In this document: positions 7,080 to 16,368 of the stretch, one piece after another
How the letters are laid out: the number at the start of each line of letters is the position of its first letter
Numbering within the stretch: position 1 is the first letter of the stretch
From: an uncultured Prevotellaceae bacterium
GTDB taxonomy: Bacteria; Bacteroidota; Bacteroidia; Bacteroidales; Bacteroidaceae
DNA: 64,000 bases
NCBI GenBank assembly: GCA_902774815.1
Contig: CACYJV010000012.1
Span: 1-64,000 of the forward strand
Reading direction: 5' to 3'
Translations under genes and position numbers: made by a program
Notes under the pieces: generated by a model
Databases searched by the model: none
What the model saw: the letters and a program-made list of their open reading frames with translations, nothing else
Told to the model about the DNA's origin: nothing

Positions 7080-10000
7080 ATGAAGAAGCTTTCCTCCCTT
7101 CGTACATTCCTATCCATCCTTATGCTTGGTGTTGGCTTGGCGGCAATGGCAGCCAAGGTGGACGTGTTGAACCTTAAAACCGAGAACCTTGTCAATCCAC
7201 TTGGCATCGATACTGCAGAGCCACGCTTCTCGTGGCAATTGCAGTCGGAGGCGAAGGGTGTGCTTCAGACCTCCTATCGCATTATTGTGGCCTCGTCGGC
7301 AGAACTGCTCGGCAAGAACCAAGGCGACCTGTGGGACTCGGGCGTCGTTTCTTCACGCCAACAGCTGTGGATCAGCTATGAAGGTCAGCGGTTGAGGAGT
7401 GGACAGCGTGCCTGGTGGAAGCTACAAGTAGTGACCAACAAGGGGCGTTCGGCATGGAGTGAACCGCAAACGTTCAGCGTTGGACTGCTCAACGAAAGCG
7501 ATTGGCAAGGCCGGTGGATTGGGTTGGAGCGCTTCATGGAGGGCGAGCAGACTGGTAACCACTCGCGCATGGCGGCACGCTACCTGCGCAAGGAGTTTAC
7601 GTTGAAGGATGGTGTGGCGGTGAAGCGTGCTACGGCCTATGTAGTGGGCTTGGGCTTCTACGAGTTCTACATGAATGGCACCTGCCTGAACCCTTGCACC
7701 CGGTTACCCCTGCCCACCGACTACAGGAAGACCATCCTCTACAATACCTACGACGTGACGGCACTGCTCAACGCACGTAATGCTGTTGGAATGGTACTCG
7801 GCAATGGCTACTACTACGCCATCCGACAAGATAAACCCTACAAGAACACCCACTTTGGCTTTCCGAAATGCAGGGTAAACGTGGTGGTTGACTATGCCGA
7901 CGGAACCCGCGACGTGTGGAAAAGCGATGAGACGTGGCGCGTGACGGCCGATGGTCCCATCCGTGCCAACAACGAATACGACGGCGAGGAGTACGATGCC
8001 CGCCGCGAACTGAAGGGGTGGAGTCAAGTGGGCTACGACGACTCGGCATGGCTGTCGGCAGAACGCACGGCCCTACCCACTGGAACACTGCGCGGACAGA
8101 TGGCCCCGCCAGTGGTGGTCAGGGAGAGCGGCTGTCGGGAGGTGCGTCGGCTGACGACTCATGATGGCAGGTCGACCATCGTCGATTTCGGTCAGAACTT
8201 GTCGGGTGTGGTCAGCCTTCGTCCCATGGGACAAGCTGGTGATACGATTCGCCTACGCTTTGCCGAACGGTTGCAGGGCGATACGGCTCTCTATACCGAC
8301 AACCTGCGTTCGGCCCGGTGCGAGGATGTCTATGTTTGCAGTGGTTTGGAGACAACTTCGACGCGTTGGATGCCCTCGTTCGTGTCGCATGGCTTCCGCT
8401 ATGTGGAGGTCAGCGGCCTGGCCGACATCGATGCCGCTCAACTGCAGGTGCTCACTGTCGGCGATGATATGGCGCAGACGGGCACCCTGATGACAACTAA
8501 CGAGACGCTGAACCGCATCCTGGAGAATGCCCGATGGGGCATTCGTAGCAACTATCATGGCATGCCGATGGACTGTCCGCAGCGCGACGAGCGAATGCCT
8601 TGGCTGGGTGATCGCACAATGGGATCGCTGGGCGAGAGCTATCTGTTCCAGAACGAGCGCCTCTATGCCAAGTGGATGCGTGACATCTGTGAGGCTCAGC
8701 GCTCCGATGGCTGTCTGCCCGATGTGGCGCCGTTGTTCTGGAACTACTTCAGCGACAACGTCACCTGGCCAGCCGCACTGCCTTTCACCTGCGACATGCT
8801 ATGGCGGCAGTATGGAAACGCACAACCTATGCACGAGAGCTATGCATCTATCAAGCGCTGGATTCAGCATCTGGTGGATGCCTATGGCAACGAGGAGGGC
8901 ATCATCACGAAAGATACCTACGGCGACTGGTGCGTGCCACCCGAGCGATTGGACCTCATTCACAGCGAAGACCCAGCCCGCAAGACCGATGGCGCACTGA
9001 TTTCGACGGCCTATGTCATCCGTGTGCTTCAGCTCTTGCACGACTTCGCCATGGAACAAGGGCTGAAGGACGAAGCCGATGCGTTCCTCCGGCAGTCGCA
9101 AAGCATGGCCGAGGCGTTCAACAAGAAGTTCCTTGTGTGCGCCAGCGATACAGCATATTATGGAAATGGGACGGCAACGGCCAATCTCTTGCCATTGGCT
9201 TTCGGACTGGTACCAGATAACTACCGCGATGCCGTCGTGAAGAACCTTGTCGAGAATATCGTCAAGAAGAACGACTGCCACGTGTCGTGTGGCGTCATTG
9301 GCATTTCGTGGCTCTTGCGTGTGCTCAGCGACAACGGCCGAGCTGACCTTGCCTGGCGATTGGCCACCACGAAGACCTATCCCTCGTGGGGATACATGGC
9401 GGAACATGGTGCAACGACTATCTGGGAACTGTGGAATGGCGACACGGCCAATCCCGCCATGAACAGCGGTAACCACGTCATGTTGCTTGGCGACCTGCTT
9501 ACGTGGTGCTATCAGTATTTAGGAGGAATAAAGACCAATGGAAACATCACCCTCGCACCAACCTTCTCCATCCCCGATTGCTATGGTGTAGATGCCTGCT
9601 ATGAATCGCTTTATGGACGGGTGGTGAGCCGATGGACAAAGGACAGCCAGGGACGAGTGACGTGGCAGGTGGAGATTCCTGCCAACACGGAGGCTGACCT
9701 CTGTTTGGCCGATGGAGATATACAGCACATAGGCTCAGGTCAATATACCTTCTATTCGACATTGCCATTGCCTGTGGCAGTCACGCTCGCTTCGCCCCTG
9801 CCAGAGGCCGTTCACGGAATGACAGTCTCTCCTGTTACCAAAGAATTCATCACCCCTCCCAGCGAGTTGCCTGACCAAGAGGGAAAGGTCGAAGGATGGA
9901 ATCTCTCCTGTCATGCCTCTACGATTGTGGAACTGCAGAATGGTGACCTGTTGGCGGCATGGTTTGCCGGACAATACGAAGGACATCCCGACGTGAAAAT

Positions 10001-11063
10001 CTACACATCGCGACGCAAGAAAGGACAAACGGAATGGTCGCAGCCCGTGGTGGCAGCCAATGGAACCTTCCAACCCGACACGGAAATGGCTCGCATTGCC
10101 GGCATAGACAGCACCGATCAAGGCCGAAAGGCATGCTATAACCCCGTGCTCTGTCAGATGCCCGATGGCGAGGTACTCCTATTCTATAAGATAGGGCGCT
10201 TCGTGCAAGACTGGACGGGTTGGCTGGTGCGCTCAACCGACAATGGACAGACGTGGTCCGAGAAGCAACCGTTGCCCGAAGGCTTCCTTGGGCCTGTGAA
10301 GAACAAACCCGAATTGATGGATGGCTATCTGCTTTGCCCGTCGAGTACGGAGAAAGGAGGTTGGAAGATACACTTCGAGCGCTACGATCTCGACCGAAAA
10401 GGTCACTTCCCCGACGCCTCCGATTTGGCAGCACGCGCCACGATGATAGGACCTGTTGAGGCTGAACAGGCCGAGAAGACCTACCAGCAGGGCACGCTGT
10501 CGCCCATCGGGTGCATACAACCCAGCATCCTGCGTCTGGCTGATGGCCGGTTGAAGGTGCTCTGTCGTTCGCAAAATGGCCGTCTGGCTACCAGTTATAG
10601 TAGCGATGAGGGCCGTACATGGAGCCCCGTCAGCCTGACTACCTTGCCCAACAATAACTCCGGCACCGATGCCGTCAGCCTGTTGGCCACGTCGTCAGAC
10701 CCGAAGGATAGGAGGCATGTGCTCGTCTACAACCCTAACGCCACGCAACCCGGCGAGCACAGAGCTCCGCGCACACCACTCTGCGTCGCCATCAGCGAAG
10801 ATGGAGAGCATTGGCAGCTCCTGGCAACCTTGGAAGACGGGCCCATCAGCGAGTATTCCTATCCTGCCGTCGTGGAAGGGCGCGACGGAACCATCCACAT
10901 CACGTATACTTGGCGGCGCGAACGCATCTGCCATGTTGAGCTCAGGCTCCGCAAAATTACTATGCCATTGCTATTAAAAAAAGGGAATAATATATCAGTT
11001 AACCTATATAGAGACAGAAAGACTTCGGAGAAGTCCAAATTTAAGAAACCCCAGGTCTACTGA
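7080..11063 (+). CDS. alpha-L-rhamnosidase (GH78) fused to a sialidase-like BNR propeller
   Basis: This 1327-residue exported protein carries two enzymes. After a signal peptide (1-24), an Ig-like domain and GH78 N-terminal jelly-roll follow (about 27-350), then the six-hairpin catalytic barrel (about 460-800). The likely general acid is Glu504 in CPQRDERMPWLGD and the base Glu783 in TTIWELWNGD. Residues about 925-1290 form a second module of the BNR_2/sialidase fold, with Asp-box repeats STDNGQTW (near 1052), SSDEGRTW (near 1175) and SEDGEHW (near 1239). GH78 enzymes release L-rhamnose from pectin such as rhamnogalacturonan; the partner may remove an adjoining acidic sugar, but its substrate is unknown. 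The last 14 residues are encoded by one arm of an inverted repeat starting at 11021, so the natural C-terminus has been replaced or extended. It stands alone, not in a SusCD cluster. Confidence 0.85.
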   Translation: MKKLSSLRTFLSILMLGVGLAAMAAKVDVLNLKTENLVNPLGIDTAEPRFSWQLQSEAKGVLQTSYRIIVASSAELLGKNQGDLWDSGVVSSRQQLWISYEGQRLRSGQRAWWKLQVVTNKGRSAWSEPQTFSVGLLNESDWQGRWIGLERFMEGEQTGNHSRMAARYLRKEFTLKDGVAVKRATAYVVGLGFYEFYMNGTCLNPCTRLPLPTDYRKTILYNTYDVTALLNARNAVGMVLGNGYYYAIRQDKPYKNTHFGFPKCRVNVVVDYADGTRDVWKSDETWRVTADGPIRANNEYDGEEYDARRELKGWSQVGYDDSAWLSAERTALPTGTLRGQMAPPVVVRESGCREVRRLTTHDGRSTIVDFGQNLSGVVSLRPMGQAGDTIRLRFAERLQGDTALYTDNLRSARCEDVYVCSGLETTSTRWMPSFVSHGFRYVEVSGLADIDAAQLQVLTVGDDMAQTGTLMTTNETLNRILENARWGIRSNYHGMPMDCPQRDERMPWLGDRTMGSLGESYLFQNERLYAKWMRDICEAQRSDGCLPDVAPLFWNYFSDNVTWPAALPFTCDMLWRQYGNAQPMHESYASIKRWIQHLVDAYGNEEGIITKDTYGDWCVPPERLDLIHSEDPARKTDGALISTAYVIRVLQLLHDFAMEQGLKDEADAFLRQSQSMAEAFNKKFLVCASDTAYYGNGTATANLLPLAFGLVPDNYRDAVVKNLVENIVKKNDCHVSCGVIGISWLLRVLSDNGRADLAWRLATTKTYPSWGYMAEHGATTIWELWNGDTANPAMNSGNHVMLLGDLLTWCYQYLGGIKTNGNITLAPTFSIPDCYGVDACYESLYGRVVSRWTKDSQGRVTWQVEIPANTEADLCLADGDIQHIGSGQYTFYSTLPLPVAVTLASPLPEAVHGMTVSPVTKEFITPPSELPDQEGKVEGWNLSCHASTIVELQNGDLLAAWFAGQYEGHPDVKIYTSRRKKGQTEWSQPVVAANGTFQPDTEMARIAGIDSTDQGRKACYNPVLCQMPDGEVLLFYKIGRFVQDWTGWLVRSTDNGQTWSEKQPLPEGFLGPVKNKPELMDGYLLCPSSTEKGGWKIHFERYDLDRKGHFPDASDLAARATMIGPVEAEQAEKTYQQGTLSPIGCIQPSILRLADGRLKVLCRSQNGRLATSYSSDEGRTWSPVSLTTLPNNNSGTDAVSLLATSSDPKDRRHVLVYNPNATQPGEHRAPRTPLCVAISEDGEHWQLLATLEDGPISEYSYPAVVEGRDGTIHITYTWRRERICHVELRLRKITMPLLLKKGNNISVNLYRDRKTSEKSKFKKPQVY

Positions 11064-11262
11064 CCTGGGGGCAAATGCAACCCGAAACATAAAAAACGAC
11101 TTCGGAGATGTCGCACCAAATGAAACAAACCAATCGTATAGAGCTGCCAAGTCATGAAGATATTTACGTGCGACATCTTCGAAGTCGTCTTCCTCATCAC
11201 ATGATCCTCTATCCTCAGGTCAGTAGACCTAGGGTTTCTTAAATTTGGACCTCTCCGAGGTC
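11021..11262. repeat. nested inverted-repeat element, about 240 bp
   Basis: Outer arms 11021-11070 and 11213-11262 are inverted copies, 46 of 50 bases matching. Each arm itself holds two small hairpins: GACTTC-GGA-GAAGTC and AGGTC-TACT-GACCT on the left, and the changed but still paired GACCTC/GAGGTC on the right. Inner arms 11096-11116 and 11168-11188 are also inverted copies (20 of 21). The centre (11117-11167) has no coding signal. The left arm encodes the end of the rhamnosidase fusion. It could be a small non-autonomous mobile element or a structured RNA. Confidence 0.85.
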
Positions 11263-11352
11263 CCATAACATCCTATTGCCGGGTAAGTTTTCTTTGTTTT
11301 TCCATTTTTTTCAAGTTCTACCTCCTATAGGTCAACTGAAATGTTATTGCCT

Positions 11353-11392
11353 AAAAAATACGACATGGGCACGGAATTCCGTGCCCATGTCG
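11353..11392 (-). terminator. rho-independent terminator of the M23 peptidase gene
   Basis: A perfect 32-bp palindrome at 11361-11392 centred on GGAATTCC, followed on the minus strand by TATTTTTTAG. It lies 36 bp after the stop of the minus-strand gene at 11428. Between 11262 and 11353 nothing else is visible. Confidence 0.85.
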
Positions 11393-11427
11393 TTGATATG
11401 ATCATAAAACGTTGTTCTTCCTACAGC

Positions 11428-12399
11428 TTATGAGTAGCGAATGAGCTGTCCAGGACGGATGCTGGCATTCTTACCCAGGCGGTTGAGCTTGCGCAACTCT
11501 TCGACACTGACACCATATTTGGAAGCAATGCGGTAGAGTGTTTCGCCACTCTTCACCTTATGCACCTTGCGTGTGGTAGCCGAAGCAATGGCTTTCTGCG
11601 ACTTGCTGTTGCCGGCATTGCGATTCTGTGCTGTGGCTGTGCTGTGGACGTCGGCTGGATTGTAGTTACCGTTGCCCTGAACGCCACGAAGGCGTGTTGC
11701 CTCGGCAGCATCGCGATCGTAGGAACGCTTGTTATAGACGTAGAAGTCGCCCGTGACATCTTGTGCACGGAAGTCGAAGAGCACGGCCGGGTTGAGTGCT
11801 ACGCCACACAGACGAGTCTCGAAGTGCAGGTGAGAACCCGTTGAGCGACCTGTGGAACCACCCAGTCCGATAACGTCGCCGGCCTTGACACGCTGGTTTT
11901 CGCGTACGATTTGCTTGGAAAGGTGACCGTAGATGGTTTCCAATCCGTTATCGTGGCGGATGACGATGTACTTACCATAGCCCCTTGCCTCGTACTTCAC
12001 CATACGTACAACGCCAGAGAAGGCTGAACGAATGGTGTCGCCGGTATAGACTTTGATGTCGAGTCCCTTGTGCTGACGGCCCCAACGTGCACCAAAGTTG
12101 GAAGTGATGACGCGGCTGGGCGTAGGCATGCAGAAGTCACGCAGGTCGATGCGGTACTGATCGGGCAGCTGTGTGGCACGATGGGCATAGACATTGTCCC
12201 AGTCGGCATAGAGTTCCTCTGCTGGAAGTCCTGAGTATTCGCGCTCAAGGAGCTGGTTGATGATGAGTGTGTCGACCACCTTCATTTTCTTATCAATAGG
12301 AGCCTGCTTAGCAAGGATATCCTGAGCCGACATATGTTGGCCAGAGAAAACGAAAAGTGCCGTAAGTGATAGAGTCTTGACTATTTTTTTTAACTTCAT
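11428..12399 (-). CDS. M23 family metallopeptidase with C-terminal LysM
   Basis: A 323-residue periplasmic or surface protein that should cut peptidoglycan cross-bridges or activate amidases. It has a signal peptide (1-25), an M23/LytM domain (about 95-205) with zinc ligands His110 and Asp114 (HKGLD), and His190/His192 (GSHLHFE), with His159 also positioned for catalysis. All key residues are present, so it is probably active and not a degenerate EnvC-type activator. A LysM domain for glycan binding (KVKSGETLYRIASKYGVSVE) ends the protein. A Ser/Thr/Asn-rich linker joins them. It has its own promoter (12506-12513) and terminator. Neighbour recG is on the same strand but 190 bp upstream. Confidence 0.9.
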   Translation of the reverse strand: MKLKKIVKTLSLTALFVFSGQHMSAQDILAKQAPIDKKMKVVDTLIINQLLEREYSGLPAEELYADWDNVYAHRATQLPDQYRIDLRDFCMPTPSRVITSNFGARWGRQHKGLDIKVYTGDTIRSAFSGVVRMVKYEARGYGKYIVIRHDNGLETIYGHLSKQIVRENQRVKAGDVIGLGGSTGRSTGSHLHFETRLCGVALNPAVLFDFRAQDVTGDFYVYNKRSYDRDAAEATRLRGVQGNGNYNPADVHSTATAQNRNAGNSKSQKAIASATTRKVHKVKSGETLYRIASKYGVSVEELRKLNRLGKNASIRPGQLIRYS

Positions 12400-12505
12400 A
12401 TTCCTTCGTTTTAGGTTCAGCCCTTGCCCTTGAAAGCTATACGAACACGTAAGCTAATGGAGCCATCTGAACAATACAAAAGCACGATGGCGGACAAAGA
12501 CGGTA

Positions 12506-12513
12506 CAAAGTTA
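12506..12513 (-). promoter_or_regulatory. -7 box of the M23 peptidase promoter
   Basis: TAACTTTG on the minus strand, about 107 bp upstream of the start codon. A clear -33 box is not seen at the usual distance. Confidence 0.4.
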
Positions 12514-12590
12514 AGGAAAAAAGTTGAATTATGGATGCTTTGTGAACCTGAAAGGCCAAAGTTTAACGGTTTTTATTGTTTTTTAAGGAG

Positions 12591-14714
12591 TTAGGAGATG
12601 GCTCCCCAGTTGATATTGGTCTTCCGTAGCTGTCGCAGACGGTTCCACAGCAGTTGGTATTGCGGGCTCTCGCAGGTGGGGTCGTCGTCGATGATTCGCT
12701 GTGCCTCATCGCGCGCCATCTGGACGAGTTGCCCGTCGCGCGCAATGTCGGCAATCTTCAAGTCAAAGGCCATTCCACTCTGCTGTGTGCCCTCGAGATC
12801 GCCAGGGCCACGCAGTTTCAAGTCGGCCTCGGCTATCTCGAAACCGTCGTTGGTTTCGCACATGATGTCGATACGTTTGCGTGTTTCATTCGAAAGCTTG
12901 TAGTTGGTGACAAGGATGCAATAGGATTGGTCGGCACCACGGCCTACACGGCCTCGCAACTGGTGGAGTTGAGAGAGTCCGAACCGTTGAGCATCAAGGA
13001 TAACCATGACAGATGCGTTGGGCACGTTGACTCCTACCTCAATAACAGTGGTGGCAACGAGTATCTGAGTCTCGCCTTTGACGAAGCGCTGCATCTCGGC
13101 CTCCTTGTCGGCAGGCTTCATTTTCCCGTGCACTTTGCTTAAGTTAAACTCCGGAAATGCCTGCTTGAGCACCTCGAAACCTTCTTCCAAATTTTGCAAG
13201 TCAATCTTTTCACTCTCCTTGATGAGTGGGAACACAATGTATACCTGGCGTCCTAGCTGAATCTGCTGCCGGATGCCTTGATAGAGAGAGGTGGTCTGCG
13301 TGTCGAACTTGTGAAGAGTCTGAATAGGCTTGCGGCCTGGTGGAAGCTCGTCGATGACACTTACGTCGAGATCGCCGTAGATGGTCATGGCTAAAGTGCG
13401 GGGAATCGGCGTGGCAGTCATCACCAACACGTGAGGAGGATTCTCTCCCTTGCTCCAAAGCTTGGCACGCTGAGCCACGCCAAAGCGGTGTTGCTCGTCG
13501 ATAACGGCCAGCCCGAGCCGGTGGAACTGCACGGTGTCCTCGATGAGGGCATGGGTTCCCACAACGATATGGATGCTTCCGTCGTGCAGAGCGCGTAGTA
13601 TCTCGGTGCGGCGTTTCCCCTTGACGATGCCTGTGAGCAGCTCCACGCGGATAGGCATGTCGCCAAGGAAGTCGCGAATCGTCTGCAAATGCTGCTCGGC
13701 CAGTATCTCTGTGGGTGCCATCAGACATGCCTGATAGCCGTTGTCGAGAGCAATGAGCATCGACATGAGTGCAACGAGTGTCTTGCCTGAGCCCACATCG
13801 CCCTGCAGGAGTCGGTTCATCTGCCGTCCAGAGCGCATGTCTGCCCTTATTTCGTGCATGACACGTTTCTGTGCACCAGTGAGTTCGAAGGGCAGGTATT
13901 GGTGATAGAACGTGTTAAAGATGTCGCCAACTGTCGCGAAGATGTTGCCACGATACTTGCGACGCTGGTCGCTGGCATAGCGCAGGATGTTGAGTTGCAC
14001 ATAGAACAGTTCCTCGAACTTCAGACGGACACGTGCACGTTGCATCTCGTCGGGCGACTGTGGGTAATGGATCCAGCGCAGGGCCTCATCGCGTGAGCAA
14101 AGGTGGAGTGGTCCTGTGATATAGGGTGGCAACGTCTCGTTGATGACTCCATGGTTGACATCGCTCCCAGATGAAAGGCTGATGCGTTCGAGCAGCGACT
14201 TGATGATGCGCTCCATACCTCGGCTTTGCATTCCGCTGTTCTTCATCTTCTCGGTAGTCATGTAGTAGGGTTGCATGCCCATTTCCGAGAGTTGGAGTTC
14301 GCTGGCAGGGTCGATGTCCGGATGAGTGATGCGGAACCGTCCGTTGTAAACGCCTGGTCGGCCGAAGACGATGTACTCTTCGCCCACCTTATAGTTCTTA
14401 TAGATGTACTTCAACCCATTGAACCAGACGAGATCAACCACGCCATGACCATCGCTGAAGTAGGCCACGGCAAACTTCTTACGCTTGCCTGTGCTGACTT
14501 CCTCGTAGGAAAGAATCTTGCCTTTCAGCTGAACAAAGGGCATATCGGGCTGCAATTCATCGATGTGATAGATGCGGCTTCGGTCGACATACTTATATGG
14601 GTAGTGTTCCAAGAGTTGTCCCCACGTCGAAATGCCGAGCTCCTTCTGCAGAATCTCGGTGCGCCGTGGTCCCATGCCAGGCAGATATTTGATGTCTTGG
14701 TCGAGGATGTTCAA
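12591..14714 (-). CDS. recG: ATP-dependent DNA helicase RecG
   Basis: RecG reverses stalled replication forks and resolves recombination intermediates. The 707-residue length and layout fit: an N-terminal wedge with OB fold (about 55-150, VQLKGKILSYEEV), then a superfamily 2 helicase core. Walker A is GDVGSGKT near 305-312, the DExx box is VIDEQHRFG near 404-412 (DEQH, usual in RecG), motif III is MTATPIPRTLA, and motifs V and VI are ATTVIEVGVNVPNA and QLRGRVGR. The C-terminal TRG-like region (GFEIAEADLKLRGPGDLEGTQQSG) is intact. It lies downstream of ispD on the same strand, 116 bp apart, the gap holding 7-bp-period tract, and probably shares its transcript. Confidence 0.97.
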   Translation of the reverse strand: MNILDQDIKYLPGMGPRRTEILQKELGISTWGQLLEHYPYKYVDRSRIYHIDELQPDMPFVQLKGKILSYEEVSTGKRKKFAVAYFSDGHGVVDLVWFNGLKYIYKNYKVGEEYIVFGRPGVYNGRFRITHPDIDPASELQLSEMGMQPYYMTTEKMKNSGMQSRGMERIIKSLLERISLSSGSDVNHGVINETLPPYITGPLHLCSRDEALRWIHYPQSPDEMQRARVRLKFEELFYVQLNILRYASDQRRKYRGNIFATVGDIFNTFYHQYLPFELTGAQKRVMHEIRADMRSGRQMNRLLQGDVGSGKTLVALMSMLIALDNGYQACLMAPTEILAEQHLQTIRDFLGDMPIRVELLTGIVKGKRRTEILRALHDGSIHIVVGTHALIEDTVQFHRLGLAVIDEQHRFGVAQRAKLWSKGENPPHVLVMTATPIPRTLAMTIYGDLDVSVIDELPPGRKPIQTLHKFDTQTTSLYQGIRQQIQLGRQVYIVFPLIKESEKIDLQNLEEGFEVLKQAFPEFNLSKVHGKMKPADKEAEMQRFVKGETQILVATTVIEVGVNVPNASVMVILDAQRFGLSQLHQLRGRVGRGADQSYCILVTNYKLSNETRKRIDIMCETNDGFEIAEADLKLRGPGDLEGTQQSGMAFDLKIADIARDGQLVQMARDEAQRIIDDDPTCESPQYQLLWNRLRQLRKTNINWGAIS

Positions 14715-14830
14715 TTTTCGTCTAGAGTTGAAAGTTTAGAGTAGATGGTTCTTGCTTTACAAGAGTCCGTTTTGGCATCGGCCGAAGAGTAATCATAAAC
14801 GATTCACTGCTCACTATTTACCATTCGCTA

Positions 14831-15556
14831 TCACTCCTCACTGCGAAGCAGGGCCTCGGCAACGACCAAATCGAAGGGAGTGGTGAGCTTGATGTTCTCG
14901 CGGTTGCCTTCGACGAGTGTGATGGCATGGCCAAAGGCCTCAATAACGGAAGCATCGTCGGTGAAAGTCTTAGCGATGACGGCTGTTGAGCCGCCACTGA
15001 GGTCGATGGCATGGCGTGAGGCAGCCTTCAGGAGTTGTATGTCAAAGGTTTGCGGTGTCTGTACGAGTCGGTAGTCGCTGCGAGGCACCGTTATTGATGT
15101 AACGGGAGCGTCGGAAATGTCGGAGAGTTGGCGTAGCGTTTCCACTACTGGCACCACAGGAATGACTGCTCCTGACTGTCTGGCAGCATCATAGCAACGG
15201 GCAATGACCTCAATGTCGACGAACGGCCGGACCCCATCGTGCACTCCCACCACGCCAGCGGCATCGTCGGGAATCAGGCTCAGTCCGTTCTGCACGGAAT
15301 GGAAGCGCGTCTCACCGCCATCGGCGACAACGTGTTCCACATGGAAGTCGTATTGCCCGCACAACTCATGCCAATACGACTGCTGGTCGTGTGGCAACAC
15401 AAGGATAATGCGCAACTCCTCGCTGAAGTTGCGGAAGCGTTGCAAGGTGTGCATGAGCACAGGGCGCCCGCCAATTGGCAGGAATTGCTTCGGCAGGTCA
15501 CCTCCCATGCGCAGCCCTTTGCCGCCAGCCACTATGATGACATAGTCGTTTTTCAT
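14831..15556 (-). CDS. ispD: 2-C-methyl-D-erythritol 4-phosphate cytidylyltransferase
   Basis: IspD transfers CMP from CTP to methylerythritol phosphate in the non-mevalonate isoprenoid pathway, in the cytosol. The 241-residue product starts at the ATG at 15556 ([20 protein letters not shown]); a longer frame begins at 15604, but its extra residues come from the GGCAGAC repeat. The CTP-binding loop [16 protein letters not shown] is complete, [11 protein letters not shown] is the central motif, and a Thr/Arg-rich patch ([17 protein letters not shown]) matches the second signature. Full-length for the family. It lies between the DJ-1 gene and recG, all on the minus strand. Confidence 0.95.
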   Translation of the reverse strand: MKNDYVIIVAGGKGLRMGGDLPKQFLPIGGRPVLMHTLQRFRNFSEELRIILVLPHDQQSYWHELCGQYDFHVEHVVADGGETRFHSVQNGLSLIPDDAAGVVGVHDGVRPFVDIEVIARCYDAARQSGAVIPVVPVVETLRQLSDISDAPVTSITVPRSDYRLVQTPQTFDIQLLKAASRHAIDLSGGSTAVIAKTFTDDASVIEAFGHAITLVEGNRENIKLTTPFDLVVAEALLRSEE

Positions 15557-15570
15557 AACATTCAACAACG

Positions 15571-15596
15571 GGCAGACACGGGAGTCTGCCCCTACA
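15571..15596 (-). repeat. GGCAGAC/GTCTGCC hairpin element
   Basis: GGCAGAC at 15571-15577 pairs with GTCTGCC at 15584-15590, followed by CCTACA. It fills the gap between the DJ-1 stop codon (15597) and the ispD start, so it would be transcribed as a hairpin in the intercistronic RNA. Confidence 0.65.
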
Positions 15597-16172
15597 CTAA
15601 ACACCCGACTTCAGACACTTGTTGTACATCATCCCTTCTTTCAGCGCTTCGGCAGTCGTTCCGGCACCCAGCTGGGCGAGAAGCTCATAGCCAAAAGCCA
15701 TGGCAGCACCGGGACCGCATGCTGTGGTGACGAGACCATCGACGGTGACGAGGTTCGCGGTGTAGTCTGTGTTGACAAAAGCCTGCTCAAAACCAGGGTA
15801 ACATGTGGCACGTTTGCCATCAAGGATACCTAAGGGGGCGAGCACGACGGCTGGTGCGGCACAGATGGCGGCGATACGACCGCCGCGTTCGTGCTGATTG
15901 AGCAGTGCCTGGCACAGTCCTTTGTGGGCGAAGAGGTTGGCTGCTCCTGGCATACCACCCGGTAACACCATCAGATCGGCATCGTCGAAAGTCGGGATGT
16001 CGTCGAACAGGGCGTCAGCCAGCACGCTCACGCCATGAGCACTCACCACGACGTCGCTTGGCATGACGCTGGTGGTGATCACTTCCATGCCTCCTCGGCG
16101 CAGGATATCAATCGGAGCCAGGGCCTCTATATCCTCGAAGCCATCGGCAAGAAATACATAAACTTTAGCCAT
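15597..16172 (-). CDS. DJ-1/PfpI family protein
   Basis: A 191-residue cytosolic protein of the DJ-1 group, whose members act as glyoxalases, deglycases or redox-sensing chaperones. The start [18 protein letters not shown] at 16172 is chosen because a longer frame (to 16325) runs across the promoter region. Conserved residues are Glu16 in DGFEDIE and the nucleophile-elbow Cys104 in [10 protein letters not shown]. The VLPGGMPGA loop is also typical. Later [12 protein letters not shown] is the usual motif of the YajL/DJ-1 subfamily. First gene of the minus-strand run before ispD; a TAACTTTG box at 16205-16212 lies 33 bp upstream. The exact activity cannot be told from sequence. Confidence 0.88.
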   Translation of the reverse strand: MAKVYVFLADGFEDIEALAPIDILRRGGMEVITTSVMPSDVVVSAHGVSVLADALFDDIPTFDDADLMVLPGGMPGAANLFAHKGLCQALLNQHERGGRIAAICAAPAVVLAPLGILDGKRATCYPGFEQAFVNTDYTANLVTVDGLVTTACGPGAAMAFGYELLAQLGAGTTAEALKEGMMYNKCLKSGV

Positions 16173-16204
16173 AGTTCTTATATTTGAATGAATAGGTTCG
16201 TTTG

Positions 16205-16212
16205 CAAAGTTA
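16205..16212 (-). promoter_or_regulatory. -7 box upstream of the DJ-1 gene
   Basis: TAACTTTG on the minus strand, 33 bp before the start. It is divergent from the NAD kinase promoter at 16319-16349. No convincing -33 box. Confidence 0.45.
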
Positions 16213-16318
16213 CAAAAAAGTTGAGAGTTGAGCGTCATGGGCAGAGAGTTTTTTGATAAAAAACCTATTGACTTTAGCTTCTTTAACGTCTTCATTGTAA
16301 AAACTTTGAACTCTGTAC

Positions 16319-16349
16319 TTTGCACTTTGAACTTTTATCACTACCTTTG
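16319..16349 (+). promoter_or_regulatory. NAD kinase promoter
   Basis: TTTG at 16319-16322, 19-bp spacer, TACCTTTG at 16342-16349, start codon 20 bp further. The upstream part of the box region is a 7-bp-period tract (AACTTTG-like units from 16300). Confidence 0.7.
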
Positions 16350-16368
16350 CAGCAAAAATAAGAACAAA

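Noticed and set aside
11361-11392. 32-bp perfect palindrome as a regulator site
   Set aside because: It is followed by a T run on the minus strand right after the peptidase gene, so a terminator explains it.
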